Positions 8,805 to 17,903 of a stretch of 64,000 nt of DNA are shown one piece after another; positions within the stretch are counted from its first letter, which is position 1; the number at the start of each line of letters is the position of its first letter. The DNA lies in NCBI GenBank assembly GCA_019638275.1, contig JAHBUC010000003.1:248001-312000 (forward strand). Reading direction: 5' to 3'. The position numbers were made by a program, and so were the translations under genes. The DNA is from Cyclobacteriaceae bacterium (GTDB lineage Bacteria; Bacteroidota; Bacteroidia; Cytophagales; Cyclobacteriaceae). The notes under the pieces are model-generated. The model worked only from the letters and a program-made list of their open reading frames with translations, was not told where the DNA came from and did no database searches.

Positions 8805-9730
8805 CGTCTTGAATTAAATATACCCGCCACCATACAACGCACACTGCCACCACCAAATTTTTCAATTGTGGGTATAGCCATTGGAATCATCTCAGCAAAA
8901 CGCGAGATCGCATCAACCTGTCCCGGTAAGAGCGAGTGGAATGCCTGCTCTGAAAGCAACACAAATGACTCTCCATTCTTACTGGATACTTCTATCATGT
9001 TACCGGCAAAGGCATTCATTTGCGCATAACTGATAGCAACTACCTTGTGTTGTGTCTCGGCTAAAGCTGACAGAATTTTTTCCTGATCCTCATCATTGTG
9101 AATGGCATCCAGGCATAACACGGCAAACTTTGAGCCAATGCACATCAATACATTGGTGTGATAAATGGGGGTTCCCTTTTCATCAACGGCATCAAAAACA
9201 ATTGGTTTATATTCAATGAGTGCGCAAAGTTTATTAACCAACTGTTCATTCGTTCGGGGTGATCGATTAGCGTATGCAAGCTTGTTCACGTAATCAAACA
9301 CCACACTTCCAGTGCCTTCCAGAAAATGATTTTTAAGCTCTTCACCAGACCAATCGGTGATCTCGGTGACTTCAAATGATTCTGCCAATGTTTCCACAAC
9401 AGTTGCCCTTCGCTCAAGTCGCCTGTTTTCAGCCAGCATGGGGTATAACATCACCCTGCCGTCTTCATGAAACGAAATCCAATTATTCGGAAAGATCGCA
9501 TCCGGTTTAACCGGCACAGGCGTATCGTCAATAACATGTACTTCAATATCGTGCGAACGCAACAGGTCAACCATCCTGTCAAATTCCTGCAGGGCTTTTT
9601 GATGAACTACTGTGGAGTCATCCACTTCATCCACCTGAAAAGCATTTGATTTAGCCGTTTGGGCATTAAACCCAAAAGCTGCCGGACGAACCATGAAAAT
9701 ACTGGAAGGTGCCTGTGAAACCATACGCAT
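8801..9730 (-). CDS. ctlX: CtlX-type citrulline utilisation hydrolase (amidinotransferase fold)
   Basis: 309-residue guanidino-group-modifying enzyme fold. The N-terminal IFMVRPAAFGFNAQTAKSNA with a following Asp/Glu-rich region and DAIFPNNWISFHEDG are typical of CtlX. YHTNVLMCIG holds the catalytic histidine, and the C-terminal GGGSVRCMVAGIF holds the probable nucleophilic cysteine. The family is named for citrulline utilisation, but the exact reaction is not firmly established. The start could be the first or third codon; either leaves the fold intact. It is convergent with the histidine kinase and divergent from the PAP2 gene, whose promoter lies at this gene's 5' edge. Confidence 0.85.
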   Translation of the reverse strand: MRMVSQAPSSIFMVRPAAFGFNAQTAKSNAFQVDEVDDSTVVHQKALQEFDRMVDLLRSHDIEVHVIDDTPVPVKPDAIFPNNWISFHEDGRVMLYPMLAENRRLERRATVVETLAESFEVTEITDWSGEELKNHFLEGTGSVVFDYVNKLAYANRSPRTNEQLVNKLCALIEYKPIVFDAVDEKGTPIYHTNVLMCIGSKFAVLCLDAIHNDEDQEKILSALAETQHKVVAISYAQMNAFAGNMIEVSSKNGESFVLLSEQAFHSLLPGQVDAISRFAEMIPMAIPTIEKFGGGSVRCMVAGIFNSRR

Positions 9731-9749
9731 TATTCACGGCATAATTAGT

Positions 9750-9757
9750 TATTTTTG
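9750..9757 (+). promoter_or_regulatory. Bacteroidota -7 promoter element for the PAP2 gene
   Basis: TATTTTTG matches the TAnnTTTG -7 consensus and lies 16 bases before the PAP2 start codon. A TTC-type -33 candidate (TTCACGG) lies about 17-20 bases upstream. This supports an ATG at 9774 rather than an earlier in-frame codon. Confidence 0.6.
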
Positions 9758-9773
9758 CGCGACTTCTGAAATT

Positions 9774-10352
9774 ATGGACTACATCGGACAACTGGATACT
9801 GAGGTGTTTTTCTTTTTAAACGGATTACATGCCCCTTGGCTTGATCAGATCATGTTCTACTTATCAAACACCCTTACGTCCATTCCTCTTTTCCTACTTT
9901 TAATTTACCTGCTGGCAAAAACGTTCGGAAAAAAAATATGGATACCCCTGTTGTGTATCGGCATTTGCATAGCCCTTACTGATCGGATTACAAGCGGCAT
10001 TATGAAGCCCGGCTTTGCCCGCTTGCGCCCAACCCATGAACCACTAATTGCTGAGAAGGTTCATACAGTGAATGGATACAAAGGTGGAAAATTCGGATTT
10101 GCTTCCGGGCATGCGGCCAACACGTTTGGGGTAGCCATGATTATTTTCCTACTGCTAAGAAAGCACTATCGGTTTGTGGGCTTTATGTTTTTGTGGGCGG
10201 GCGTTGTAACCTACACCCGCATATACCTGGGCGTCCATTATCCGGGTGATATTATTGTCGGGTTGTCAATCGGTTTGTTATGCGGATGGGTAACCTTCCG
10301 GCTTCATGAATTGGTTCAATTACGATTGGCTAAAAGCAATACGGCCGGTTGA
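9774..10352 (+). CDS. PAP2-family membrane phosphatase
   Basis: 192 residues from the chosen ATG. The start MDYIGQLDTEVFFFLNGLHA is the usual beginning of this family in Bacteroidota, and a promoter element lies immediately upstream. The phosphatase motifs are KPGFARLRP, ASGHAANTF and TRIYLGVHYPGDIIVG, containing the Lys/Arg, His and Arg/His/Asp active-site residues. About five or six membrane spans surround them. It probably dephosphorylates a lipid phosphate such as phosphatidic acid, phosphatidylglycerol phosphate or undecaprenyl pyrophosphate; the specificity cannot be told. It meets the convergent GIN-domain gene with no gap. A separate uppP lies at 57597. Confidence 0.9.
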   Translation: MDYIGQLDTEVFFFLNGLHAPWLDQIMFYLSNTLTSIPLFLLLIYLLAKTFGKKIWIPLLCIGICIALTDRITSGIMKPGFARLRPTHEPLIAEKVHTVNGYKGGKFGFASGHAANTFGVAMIIFLLLRKHYRFVGFMFLWAGVVTYTRIYLGVHYPGDIIVGLSIGLLCGWVTFRLHELVQLRLAKSNTAG

Positions 10353-11045
10353 TTAATTGCCCCTTACCTCGCCACCAAAACTTTTAGATGTATTGCGCAC
10401 ATTAGGTGATCCAACATAATTCACGGAAGCACCAAAACCGGAATTCACCTCGATTTCTTCCATGGCATTTACATTGACTTCAGCGCCCATACTGGCATTC
10501 ACATAGGTAATTTTACTTTCCAGTCGGGAGGCTTTTAACACAGCCCCCATGTTTGCCTTTACTTCATGATTTTCAGTCTGCCCGTGCAACTCAACCACAG
10601 CACCCATGTTCAATCTCGTGTACAGATTTTTAGCAACAATCGGCAAGCGCATTTCGGCACCCATTGTAGCTTCAAGCGCCAGATTTTTTGATTTCAACGT
10701 TCCGTCAGAAAAAACTTCAGCACCAGCCTGCGCACGCAAATCGTTTAGCTCGGTATAGTAAACTTTAACCCGGATATACCGTGAGCGCGGGTAATCGTTT
10801 GAGCGCCACTCATCCATATAATGCTTGTTGCGCAGCTTCAATTTCAATTCACCTCTATGTATATCCAGTATCACATCATCTTTGTCTACCCCGCGGTAAT
10901 CCACATCAATAGCGTACGACTCAGCTTTTACCAATTCCACCTCAAAGGGGCCGAAAACATCAATTTTTGTAAATGGATCTGCCGGTTTTTGTGCTTGTAA
11001 GCCAAATGTCAATAAACAAAGAGTTAATAATAAAGTGTGCTTCAT
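10353..11045 (-). CDS. GIN-domain (DUF2807) secreted protein
   Basis: About 230 residues from the ATG that begins the signal peptide MKHTLLLTLCLLTFGLQAQ; an upstream in-frame ATG would put 16 polar residues before the signal and is less likely. The mature protein starts with a segment typical of the putative auto-transporter adhesin head domain (FTKIDVFGPFEVELVKAESY). It then shows repeated short beta turns with periodic motifs (AGAEVFSDGTL, ATMGAEMRL, NMGAVVELHG, SMGAEVNVNA), consistent with a right-handed beta-helix. It should be exported to the periplasm or outer membrane. The biological role of this family is unknown. Confidence 0.85.
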   Translation of the reverse strand: MKHTLLLTLCLLTFGLQAQKPADPFTKIDVFGPFEVELVKAESYAIDVDYRGVDKDDVILDIHRGELKLKLRNKHYMDEWRSNDYPRSRYIRVKVYYTELNDLRAQAGAEVFSDGTLKSKNLALEATMGAEMRLPIVAKNLYTRLNMGAVVELHGQTENHEVKANMGAVLKASRLESKITYVNASMGAEVNVNAMEEIEVNSGFGASVNYVGSPNVRNTSKSFGGEVRGN

Positions 11046-11115
11046 ATACATGCGTTTAGCCCACAGACGCGTAGTATGAGCAATACGTTGCATGGGGATG
11101 AAAAAGATTTTTTCC

Positions 11116-11700
11116 CTATTGCCCTAGTAATCGTTTCACATACTTCCCGATGATGTCGAATTCAAGATTTACTGAATCGCCAGGTTTAAGGCTTTTAAAG
11201 CTGGTGTGCTCAAATGTATAGGGAATAATGGTCACTCTGAATGCATGGGAGGAAGAATTAAAACACGTCAGGCTTACTCCATCAATGCAAACTGAGCCCT
11301 TCTCCACCGTTACATTCCTGGAAGAAGGGTCATATTCAAAATCGTACAGCCAGCTACCCCCCACTTCCTGAACATTTTTACAAACACCCAGTTGATCCAC
11401 ATGCCCCTGAACGATATGTCCATCAAACCGGCCATTGGCGATCATGCAGCGTTCCAGGTTTACCAGGTTGCCTTCATTCCAATTTCCCAAGGTTGTCTTT
11501 TTAAGGGTTTCATCAACAGCTGTTACCCAGTGCCTATCCCCTTCTACTTTTGTTACCGTAAGGCACACACCATTGTGCGAAACGCTTTGATCGACTTTTA
11601 ACTCATGTGAAATGGGGCTGTTGATACAGAAATGCTTGTTGGTTTGGTCGGTTACAATCCGATCAATTTTGCCTAAGGATTCGATTATGCCGGTGAACAT
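11116..11700 (-). CDS. ribE: Riboflavin synthase, alpha subunit
   Basis: Final enzyme of riboflavin synthesis, which dismutates two molecules of 6,7-dimethyl-8-ribityllumazine into riboflavin and a pyrimidine. The diagnostic N-terminus MFTGIIESLG is present, along with two repeated lumazine-binding barrels. The first has NGVCLTVT and the second has DGHIVQGHVDQLG and IDGVSLTC. The length of 194 residues is normal. It sits between the GIN-domain gene and the large secreted protein and is probably a monocistronic housekeeping gene. ribF, the next step toward FAD, is far away at 59041. Confidence 0.96.
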   Translation of the reverse strand: MFTGIIESLGKIDRIVTDQTNKHFCINSPISHELKVDQSVSHNGVCLTVTKVEGDRHWVTAVDETLKKTTLGNWNEGNLVNLERCMIANGRFDGHIVQGHVDQLGVCKNVQEVGGSWLYDFEYDPSSRNVTVEKGSVCIDGVSLTCFNSSSHAFRVTIIPYTFEHTSFKSLKPGDSVNLEFDIIGKYVKRLLGQ

Positions 11701-11745
11701 GGATCAAAATTATCCGAATTATTACTACTGAAAAAGATTTGAGGC

Positions 11746-14532
11746 TTAATAAACAATGTGTATCCAACCCTTTACCTGCTTGGTCTGGTTAGCGGGTTCA
11801 ATGGCATCAAATTCAATGTTGGCAAAATAATAGTACACACCAGTGGGTACCTGTTTTCCAAATTTATCCTTCCCGTCCCAATTCAATGTTTCTTCACTTT
11901 TTAAATCAATCAACTTCTGGCCCCATCTATTGTAAACGCTTAACGCAACAGACTTAACAAATCGGGAGCAGTAGATTTCTGAATTCATCTCAGTAAAAAA
12001 TTCATTTTTTAAATCTCCATTTGGAGAAATAATATTAGGAAAGTATATGGAGGGGCAATTATCAAAACACAGGGCATCACTTAATTCACTTTCGTTTCCT
12101 GCCCGATCTACAGCCGATATTCGATAGCAGCGACTTAACTTTGCTAAATTGTTTTCAACAAATTCATTTCCCGATGTAACACCGATAAGCGTATATTCAT
12201 CAGTTTTACTGTCTGACGCATAGACGTTATAAAAAAATATATCCTCCAAACATTCGTCTGGATAGGAAAGCCATTGAATGGCATGACTAAAAATCCGTTG
12301 TGAGCATGGAGTCTGGGCATTGAATAAACCACAATTAATTTCCGTCTGCACCAATACCGGTGTACAGGGAGGTACTAAATCAAGAACCCTGGAGCAAAAA
12401 ACCTGAGAAAAGTTTTCTTGTGGAGCTGCAATGGCAGGATTACCGTACGTGCCTCTTGTTTTTATTCGATAGCAATACAACTCATGTTGGTCCAATCCAA
12501 TACCTTGATAGTTACCATTATCAATATAATTAAATCCATTTTCAAAAACATCCACGCTATCAATCAAAACAAAGTTATCCAATCCCTCGCCCTCACTACT
12601 TCGGTAAACCAAATGTAGTGGGTAATCCTGACTGTAGTTTGTCCAGGGTGTAATGGCTTCCCAAGCTAGCCCAATACTTTCAGGTAATGGAATTGCCGTA
12701 TTGCTAACTGTTGAAGCCGAAGCCGAAGTATCAATGGATATCAACGGATCACTTACCGAAATCCTCGCCTTTAATACGATCCGATAATTGTACACCAGTT
12801 CCTTGGTATTAACACCATCATCAGTATACGTAGTGTCCAATATGTTTGCAATCTGAACTTGGGTCATTCCGGTATTACCTTCAAATCCTTCGGCCCGTAG
12901 TAAAGCATATTCATAAGGTTGAGTATAAGCTTCCGGGTCCAGATCGTACGGACTTCTCCAGCTAATGGTAATCGCTCCGTCAGTTTCATGTGTTTTATCT
13001 ACGGTTACATGCGTGATAACCGGTGCTTCGGCCAAAACCGGTGGCAGACAAATTTCAATTGAAGCTTTACTTTCGGCACCGCCAGCAAGCGGAAATATGG
13101 CTGTTAAACGATAGCAATACACAGCACCTGGTGCTAATCCTAAACCATTATTGGTATCTATATACTCTAATGCACCCGGTGGCACTTCGCCCACTTTTGT
13201 GTAACCGGCATAACGAGGCAGGCCTGATGCACACTCGTCTGGAGAATAATTAAAACTTCCTACCCTTCGCCAAATCTGAACGGCAGTTGCATTTGAACAA
13301 AAATAGGGCGACCACTTAATGAGGCCGTGTCGCTGAACAGGATCTAAAGCAGCCTCAGTAAATGCTGGTGCAGGAGCTGTGACTTTTATATTCCACGTTC
13401 GAAAGAGAACAAGTGCCGCACCTGAGGAAGGTTTATCCGTGATTTTTACGGTAATCTGATAAGGCTGATTCCTCACCGCTTCACACGATGGTGTCCATTC
13501 AAATTCAAGTGAAGCTTGCGGAACACTGGATTGAAACACTGGAGGGTTTGGCGTGTAATTGGCCGGATTATTTTCAAACGAAAAGATTCCAGAGAAGACT
13601 TCAATTTTTACATCATGCCCATCAGGGTCAGTTCCAAAGATGGTTTCAGAAATAGGTGTTCCGGCTTCAACGCAAATGTCCTGTGGAATGATAAGCACCG
13701 GGCGCAGGTTAGGACATTCTGTAACAATTATTTGCATGTCGCGGATAACCGTTCCGATTTTTACAAATACACTATCAATCATTCGCCATTCTTCTACCAC
13801 GAAAGCAATGTTGTATTCACCCACTGCTCCAGGTGCATCCCAGGTAATTGTTCCGTTAAAAGAATCAATCCTAAAAGTTGGTGGACCATCCCCTGCCTCA
13901 TTTGCAGTTTGATAATTATTGGAATAAAAGCTAGGGGCATCTAGAGACCGATATTCAGTTGCCTGATTGGCTCCCCGCAAGGGAACAACTAATTTATAGG
14001 ATAAGCTATCCCCGTCTGCATCAAAAGCTCCTGGGTTATGATAGAATGCCAATCCAGAACATGCTTGATCTATTGGTGGTGATAAGAATACCGGAACACT
14101 ATTACAAATCTGTGAAGCAACAAGAATATTCGTTTCAATGTAGAAAAACGTAGTTATGGAGTTTGAAATGTTTAGGATGCCGCCATTACGGTTTGGCTCG
14201 GAATAGGATATGGTATACAAACCGTCCATTGCACAGGTATGTTCAATCGTATATTCAAACACTCCAATACCATCGGGTAAATCTGAACGTGCTTTAAAAC
14301 TACCAGATGGAATGCTCATCTGGCTACCATCTCCAAAATCCAATACAGTGCCGTCACCACCTGGGGACACCGGACTACTCATGTCTCCATACAGTATTAA
14401 TGTAATGATGAACGTCCTTTCATTACATTCGGATTGCTTGACTACAATTTCTCCTGCTATTAAATGAGTGGCTAACGCTGAAAACGAATTAAAGAGAAAA
14501 AGGGAAATTAATAAGCAAGTGATCCTCTGCAT
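11746..14532 (-). CDS. Large secreted protein with gliding-motility-type T9SS C-terminal domain
   Basis: 928 residues. It begins with a signal peptide (MQRITCLLISLFLFNSFSALA). The middle holds several Ig-like or fibronectin-like beta domains; DADGDSLSYKLVVPL resembles cadherin-type turns and AVYCYRLTAIF and similar strands recur. The C-terminus is the CHU_C gliding-associated domain: FPNIISPNGDLKNEFF, VYNRWGQKL, NWDGKDKFGKQVPTGVYYY. This domain directs export by the type IX secretion system (type B). It is probably a cell-surface or released adhesin or structural protein. Its promoter region is where the Mu-like element has inserted; the element's left edge lies about 105 bases upstream of the start. 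Confidence 0.9.
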   Translation of the reverse strand: MQRITCLLISLFLFNSFSALATHLIAGEIVVKQSECNERTFIITLILYGDMSSPVSPGGDGTVLDFGDGSQMSIPSGSFKARSDLPDGIGVFEYTIEHTCAMDGLYTISYSEPNRNGGILNISNSITTFFYIETNILVASQICNSVPVFLSPPIDQACSGLAFYHNPGAFDADGDSLSYKLVVPLRGANQATEYRSLDAPSFYSNNYQTANEAGDGPPTFRIDSFNGTITWDAPGAVGEYNIAFVVEEWRMIDSVFVKIGTVIRDMQIIVTECPNLRPVLIIPQDICVEAGTPISETIFGTDPDGHDVKIEVFSGIFSFENNPANYTPNPPVFQSSVPQASLEFEWTPSCEAVRNQPYQITVKITDKPSSGAALVLFRTWNIKVTAPAPAFTEAALDPVQRHGLIKWSPYFCSNATAVQIWRRVGSFNYSPDECASGLPRYAGYTKVGEVPPGALEYIDTNNGLGLAPGAVYCYRLTAIFPLAGGAESKASIEICLPPVLAEAPVITHVTVDKTHETDGAITISWRSPYDLDPEAYTQPYEYALLRAEGFEGNTGMTQVQIANILDTTYTDDGVNTKELVYNYRIVLKARISVSDPLISIDTSASASTVSNTAIPLPESIGLAWEAITPWTNYSQDYPLHLVYRSSEGEGLDNFVLIDSVDVFENGFNYIDNGNYQGIGLDQHELYCYRIKTRGTYGNPAIAAPQENFSQVFCSRVLDLVPPCTPVLVQTEINCGLFNAQTPCSQRIFSHAIQWLSYPDECLEDIFFYNVYASDSKTDEYTLIGVTSGNEFVENNLAKLSRCYRISAVDRAGNESELSDALCFDNCPSIYFPNIISPNGDLKNEFFTEMNSEIYCSRFVKSVALSVYNRWGQKLIDLKSEETLNWDGKDKFGKQVPTGVYYYFANIEFDAIEPANQTKQVKGWIHIVY

Positions 14533-14654
14533 TTGTAAAGGTTAGGTCTTTATAAACCTCAAACGCCCTGTGTAGAGTTAAATTGCAATTATCCGCTGAC
14601 AATTCAAAACGTGTGTGTTTACACATGGGCAAAAAAGTGTGATTTTGATCGCGC

Positions 14655-14694
14655 TATTTCAAGAAAACGTATTTAGATATTTCAAGAAGAAGTA
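14655..14694 (+). repeat. Two transposase-binding-like sites at the attR-side end
   Basis: TATTTCAAGAAAACGTA (14655-14671) and TATTTCAAGAAGAAGTA (14678-14694) are direct repeats 23 bases apart. The second, extended to GATATTTCAAGAAGAAGTA, is perfectly matched in inverse orientation at 26793-26811. The close spacing resembles the adjacent R1/R2 sites of phage Mu. Binding by the element's transposase is an inference. Confidence 0.65.
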
Positions 14695-14732
14695 TTCTTA
14701 AAGCCTAAAAATAGGCACGAAAACGCGAAAAA

Positions 14733-15155
14733 TCACCAATCCACTCCGGGGCCGGAAAATACTTCGCAATTGCTCTCCCTGTGGTGGTTTAAATCTCCTT
14801 TAAAGTGGGTTTTTGCGTGGGCTATGTGAGCCTTAATCCGGCTGCGAAGTTCCTTAATTAGGAGCCTGTGGACATGGGTAATATCCAGGCCTGAAAGGAG
14901 CTCAACAAGGTACCTCTCATCAAATGGGCTACATTGTTCGACTATGCAAACTTCCCTCAGGTAGGCTGCAATTGAACCCGCGATCGTTGGGGCTTCCTGG
15001 GTATAGTCGGACACAAAAACAGCCAGGTGATCACCGGATATTTTCATCTCTACATTTTCACTCAAAATAAGCTTGCTTAATAAGCTGCAAATTGATTGCG
15101 GATTATTCAAGCCTTTCAGTACGATCAATAAGGTGCTTCCAGATGTTACTTTCAT
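14733..15155 (-). CDS. Hypothetical protein, last gene of the element
   Basis: 140 residues with no recognised family. It begins MKVTSGSTLLIVLKGLNN, a beta strand-like start, and ends with a basic, His-rich helix (LRSRIKAHIAHAKTHF). It starts 11 bases after the stop of the tail-like gene upstream, so it belongs to the late operon. Its stop lies about 40 bases from the terminal binding sites, so it is the outermost gene. In complete Mu-like phages this position often holds tail-fibre, host-range or DNA-modification genes, but nothing in this sequence supports any of these. Confidence 0.6.
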   Translation of the reverse strand: MKVTSGSTLLIVLKGLNNPQSICSLLSKLILSENVEMKISGDHLAVFVSDYTQEAPTIAGSIAAYLREVCIVEQCSPFDERYLVELLSGLDITHVHRLLIKELRSRIKAHIAHAKTHFKGDLNHHRESNCEVFSGPGVDW

Positions 15156-15166
15156 GGGATGGTTGT

Positions 15167-17266
15167 CTATTGGTTTGCTCTCAAAACTTTAAATTCAGTT
15201 AGGCCACTTTCATCATCAACATTCGATTCAACTAAATAGCCCTTTTTGTGATCCTTATCGGTTGTCGAAAATTCAATTAATCCGCAAGGCTCCAAATTAA
15301 GCGCCTCCTCCTGTTCAAATGTTGGGCTTACTTTAAAGAAATAGTATTCCGGTATCCATAGAGGTCTGTCCAAATCACTCACTTTAATCTCCTTCTCACT
15401 TAATACGTTTGCTTCTGTTGTGAGTCGACTATTGAATTCGGTGTTACCTTCTCCAAAAGTCATTTTTATAAACTCATCATTTTGATGAAATAACGCACTC
15501 CGAATGTACCTTCCGTTGCGTTTTAAATTTCGCATTACACTCAGCTTTGCATTGTAAATAGTTTCTGGACTGATTATGTTATTTAGTTCCGCAAAGTCTT
15601 CATCTTTATCGGTTACCAGGCTCCCATCATCACGCCTGAGCTGAATGATGAAGTTATCATTATCCCGATCGTTGTCTTTAGTAGTACCTTGTATGTAGCG
15701 ATCACGCCTTACAAATTCAATGGTGTAACCACTTGCTATTATCGGTGAACGCAGTGCAAGCGTATTGTCAATTTGTGTTAATGGTAACACAAACTCACGC
15801 TTGGTCAGGAATTCGTCCAGGTTATTAAGTTGTTCGTTATTCCAACGATCGTACCCGGCATCAATTCGATTATAGTAGTATTCCGTTGCAACCGCCTTTC
15901 TGATATCCTTCACGAAATTAAATTTTACTACCCGCTGAGGCTTATAAAAATCAACTAGTGGAGCAACGTAAATTCGTTGCTTGAGCCCATCCAGTTTTAT
16001 ACCAACGCCAATACCATCAACAGCTCGAGCCATGTCGAATAGTTCTTTAAAACTGGTAGTAGGTGGTCTATCAGCAAGCGGAAAACCTCGGATTAAACTA
16101 CCATTAAGGATGCCGCGCAAGCTTCCTTCTCCATCTGCATCGTAAGCGGTTGGCTCGCTGTCAGTTCGTCCATAGTATTCACTTCGGAAACTATCAGCTT
16201 CATCCGTTATACTTTCAACTACACGAGCAAAGGCTTCATGTATTAAGAATATAGGGGCTGTAGTAGCTGGTACAAGTGTGTCACCTCTGACGCTTAATGT
16301 GTAATTTTCAAGCCGATCAAACCTTACAGTTGTGTTTGATGCTATCCCATCACCCTGTACTATCCCATAAATGTAAATCTCATCATCCTTTTCAAGGGCA
16401 ACAGTGTAATCACTAATTGAAGTTGAGCTTTGAAAGTTATCAGTAAGACCACCACTACTCTGAGTTGTTCCAATTTGTTGTGTAGTGTAGTTTCCTGGTC
16501 TACCTGTCTTAATATACCATGATACTGTCCAATCCAAGTCCAGGCCTGATAGCACAACAAAGCCTATGTGCATTACCGCATTAAAGGTATAGTTACCTGA
16601 CTCTGCGACTTTGAAGTTGTACTTAAAATCCGTTTCTGGACTAGCTGAGTTGAACTGCATTAAATAATCAAATCTTTCCTGGATTTCATCCAACACAGGA
16701 GACCAAGGCCAAAGAACGTAGTTCGGTTCATCAATCTCCATCTGTGCGGTAGGTTGAAGACCGTCTAATAATCCATCGATGGCATCTTTTCTTAATGTCT
16801 TACTGTGTAGTTCAATGGTTTCAGTTTCGCTGCTATTCGCTTCAATAGCCTTACCGCTTTGAGTTACCAGGCTGCTCAGGTTCACCTTCACATCCTGTCT
16901 ATTTTTAAATTTTTGCAAGAAGCCCGATTGCTCAATGTTACATTCCGCATAGAGTTCTGATATCTCTAGCGTTGTAAGGTTAAACCGGCCCGTGTAATCT
17001 GTGCGGTATTTGCGTTGACTATTAATGTACCGTTGACGTATAAGCACAAGCTCAGCTTCAATTCCATATTGCTCATAGAAGTAAGCCACCAGGTTACGTC
17101 CGTCTTTAACGAAACGAAGTTTTTGGGTGTACTCAAAAAACACACCGTGCCATCTAGGGTCACGCTTCCGTGTTACTCCGCCTGAGTCCCATCCCTCCGG
17201 ATCGTACTTTAAGCGAACTGGCTGCTTTAGGTCTTTATGAAAAATATAGAATCGAAACTGGCTCAT
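15167..17266 (-). CDS. Large putative phage tail/virion protein
   Basis: 699 residues from the internal ATG beginning MSQFRFYIFHKDLKQPVRL. This start avoids a long overlap with the protease gene and follows its stop by 37 bases. The N-terminal third (KYDPEGWDSGG, HGVFFEYTQKLRFV, AELVLIRQRYI) looks like a baseplate or tail-associated domain. A central beta-sandwich region (about 235-320, SGNYTFNAVMHIGF, WTVSWYIKTG) resembles carbohydrate-binding or tail-fibre modules. The C-terminal half is alpha/beta with many Arg and Asp residues. I recall similar proteins in Bacteroidota prophages but cannot name a family. In a complete phage, capsid and tail genes would lie between it and the protease; here they are adjacent. 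Confidence 0.6.
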   Translation of the reverse strand: MSQFRFYIFHKDLKQPVRLKYDPEGWDSGGVTRKRDPRWHGVFFEYTQKLRFVKDGRNLVAYFYEQYGIEAELVLIRQRYINSQRKYRTDYTGRFNLTTLEISELYAECNIEQSGFLQKFKNRQDVKVNLSSLVTQSGKAIEANSSETETIELHSKTLRKDAIDGLLDGLQPTAQMEIDEPNYVLWPWSPVLDEIQERFDYLMQFNSASPETDFKYNFKVAESGNYTFNAVMHIGFVVLSGLDLDWTVSWYIKTGRPGNYTTQQIGTTQSSGGLTDNFQSSTSISDYTVALEKDDEIYIYGIVQGDGIASNTTVRFDRLENYTLSVRGDTLVPATTAPIFLIHEAFARVVESITDEADSFRSEYYGRTDSEPTAYDADGEGSLRGILNGSLIRGFPLADRPPTTSFKELFDMARAVDGIGVGIKLDGLKQRIYVAPLVDFYKPQRVVKFNFVKDIRKAVATEYYYNRIDAGYDRWNNEQLNNLDEFLTKREFVLPLTQIDNTLALRSPIIASGYTIEFVRRDRYIQGTTKDNDRDNDNFIIQLRRDDGSLVTDKDEDFAELNNIISPETIYNAKLSVMRNLKRNGRYIRSALFHQNDEFIKMTFGEGNTEFNSRLTTEANVLSEKEIKVSDLDRPLWIPEYYFFKVSPTFEQEEALNLEPCGLIEFSTTDKDHKKGYLVESNVDDESGLTEFKVLRANQ

Positions 17267-17303
17267 GATTTTAGTGATTAGATTTCCAAATCGGTAACTG
17301 CTT

Positions 17304-17903
17304 TTATTTACGACTGGCCGATTTTGTTGCCAGATACTCACTAAGCAAAAGGTTATACTTTGCTGGGGTTTCCGCCTTTATGCGTTCCAGTGGAGCTCCC
17401 TTTTGTTTCCATAACCTCTCAAACTCAGTTACCCTGTTTGCTGCAACTAGTGTGAGCTGCATTGCCGAGCTAATTAGCTTGCCATTACTAAAGAGCCTGA
17501 CCGCGTTCTTGTTGCCTGGTATATCTGCAATACTTACCTCTATAAGCTCAGATTTAACTACTGTAGGCAAGGACTGACCCGACAGATACAAAGAAGTATC
17601 TTCACTGAGTTCAATCATATTCACGTTTACGCTTGCCGCGTTTAAAATACCGCGCTCAACTTTTCGTGCTACCGCTCTGGCGAACGAGTCATCCATATCA
17701 AAAAAGGGCTCGGCCAGTAGTTGCGATCCTGACTTACGCACATTCTCCCACTTGCCGATGGGCAATACCTTTTCGCGCTCATGGTTGTATAGCATTATCG
17801 GATTTGTGAGAAAGCGGGTAAGATCAATACCGCTTGTGAGGATGCGCGAGCCCAGGTAATTTACCGACTCATCGCTCAAAATAAATGTTGCTGCCATCCT
17901 CAA
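17304..17903 (-). CDS. HK97-type prohead protease (U35-like)
   Basis: 199 residues. The fold signature is clear: NPIMLYNHEREKVLPIGKWE contains the catalytic His (H41), GILNAASVNVNM the catalytic Ser (S91), and ELIEVSIADIPGNKNAV the conserved C-terminal block (E122 and the IPGN turn). These proteases mature the capsid by cleaving scaffold and capsid precursors. The C-terminal part (about 145-199) is helical and charged and could be a scaffold remnant. It begins immediately after the stop of the upstream gene. No capsid gene follows. Two Met codons at the start (residues 1 and 3) are both possible. Confidence 0.8.
   Translation of the reverse strand: MRMAATFILSDESVNYLGSRILTSGIDLTRFLTNPIMLYNHEREKVLPIGKWENVRKSGSQLLAEPFFDMDDSFARAVARKVERGILNAASVNVNMIELSEDTSLYLSGQSLPTVVKSELIEVSIADIPGNKNAVRLFSNGKLISSAMQLTLVAANRVTEFERLWKQKGAPLERIKAETPAKYNLLLSEYLATKSASRK

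Noticed and set aside
9693..9773. N-terminal extension of the PAP2 protein
   Set aside because: It would overlap the divergent ctlX gene and a perfect promoter element; the family begins at the later ATG.
13516..13944. 142-residue plus-strand ORF inside the T9SS cargo gene
   Set aside because: It lies entirely antisense to a clear 928-residue gene with signal peptide and CHU_C domain, and its translation shows no family features.
14632..14637. AAAAAG as a certain target-site duplication
   Set aside because: It is A-rich and five or six bases long, so chance similarity is possible; it is kept only as supporting evidence.
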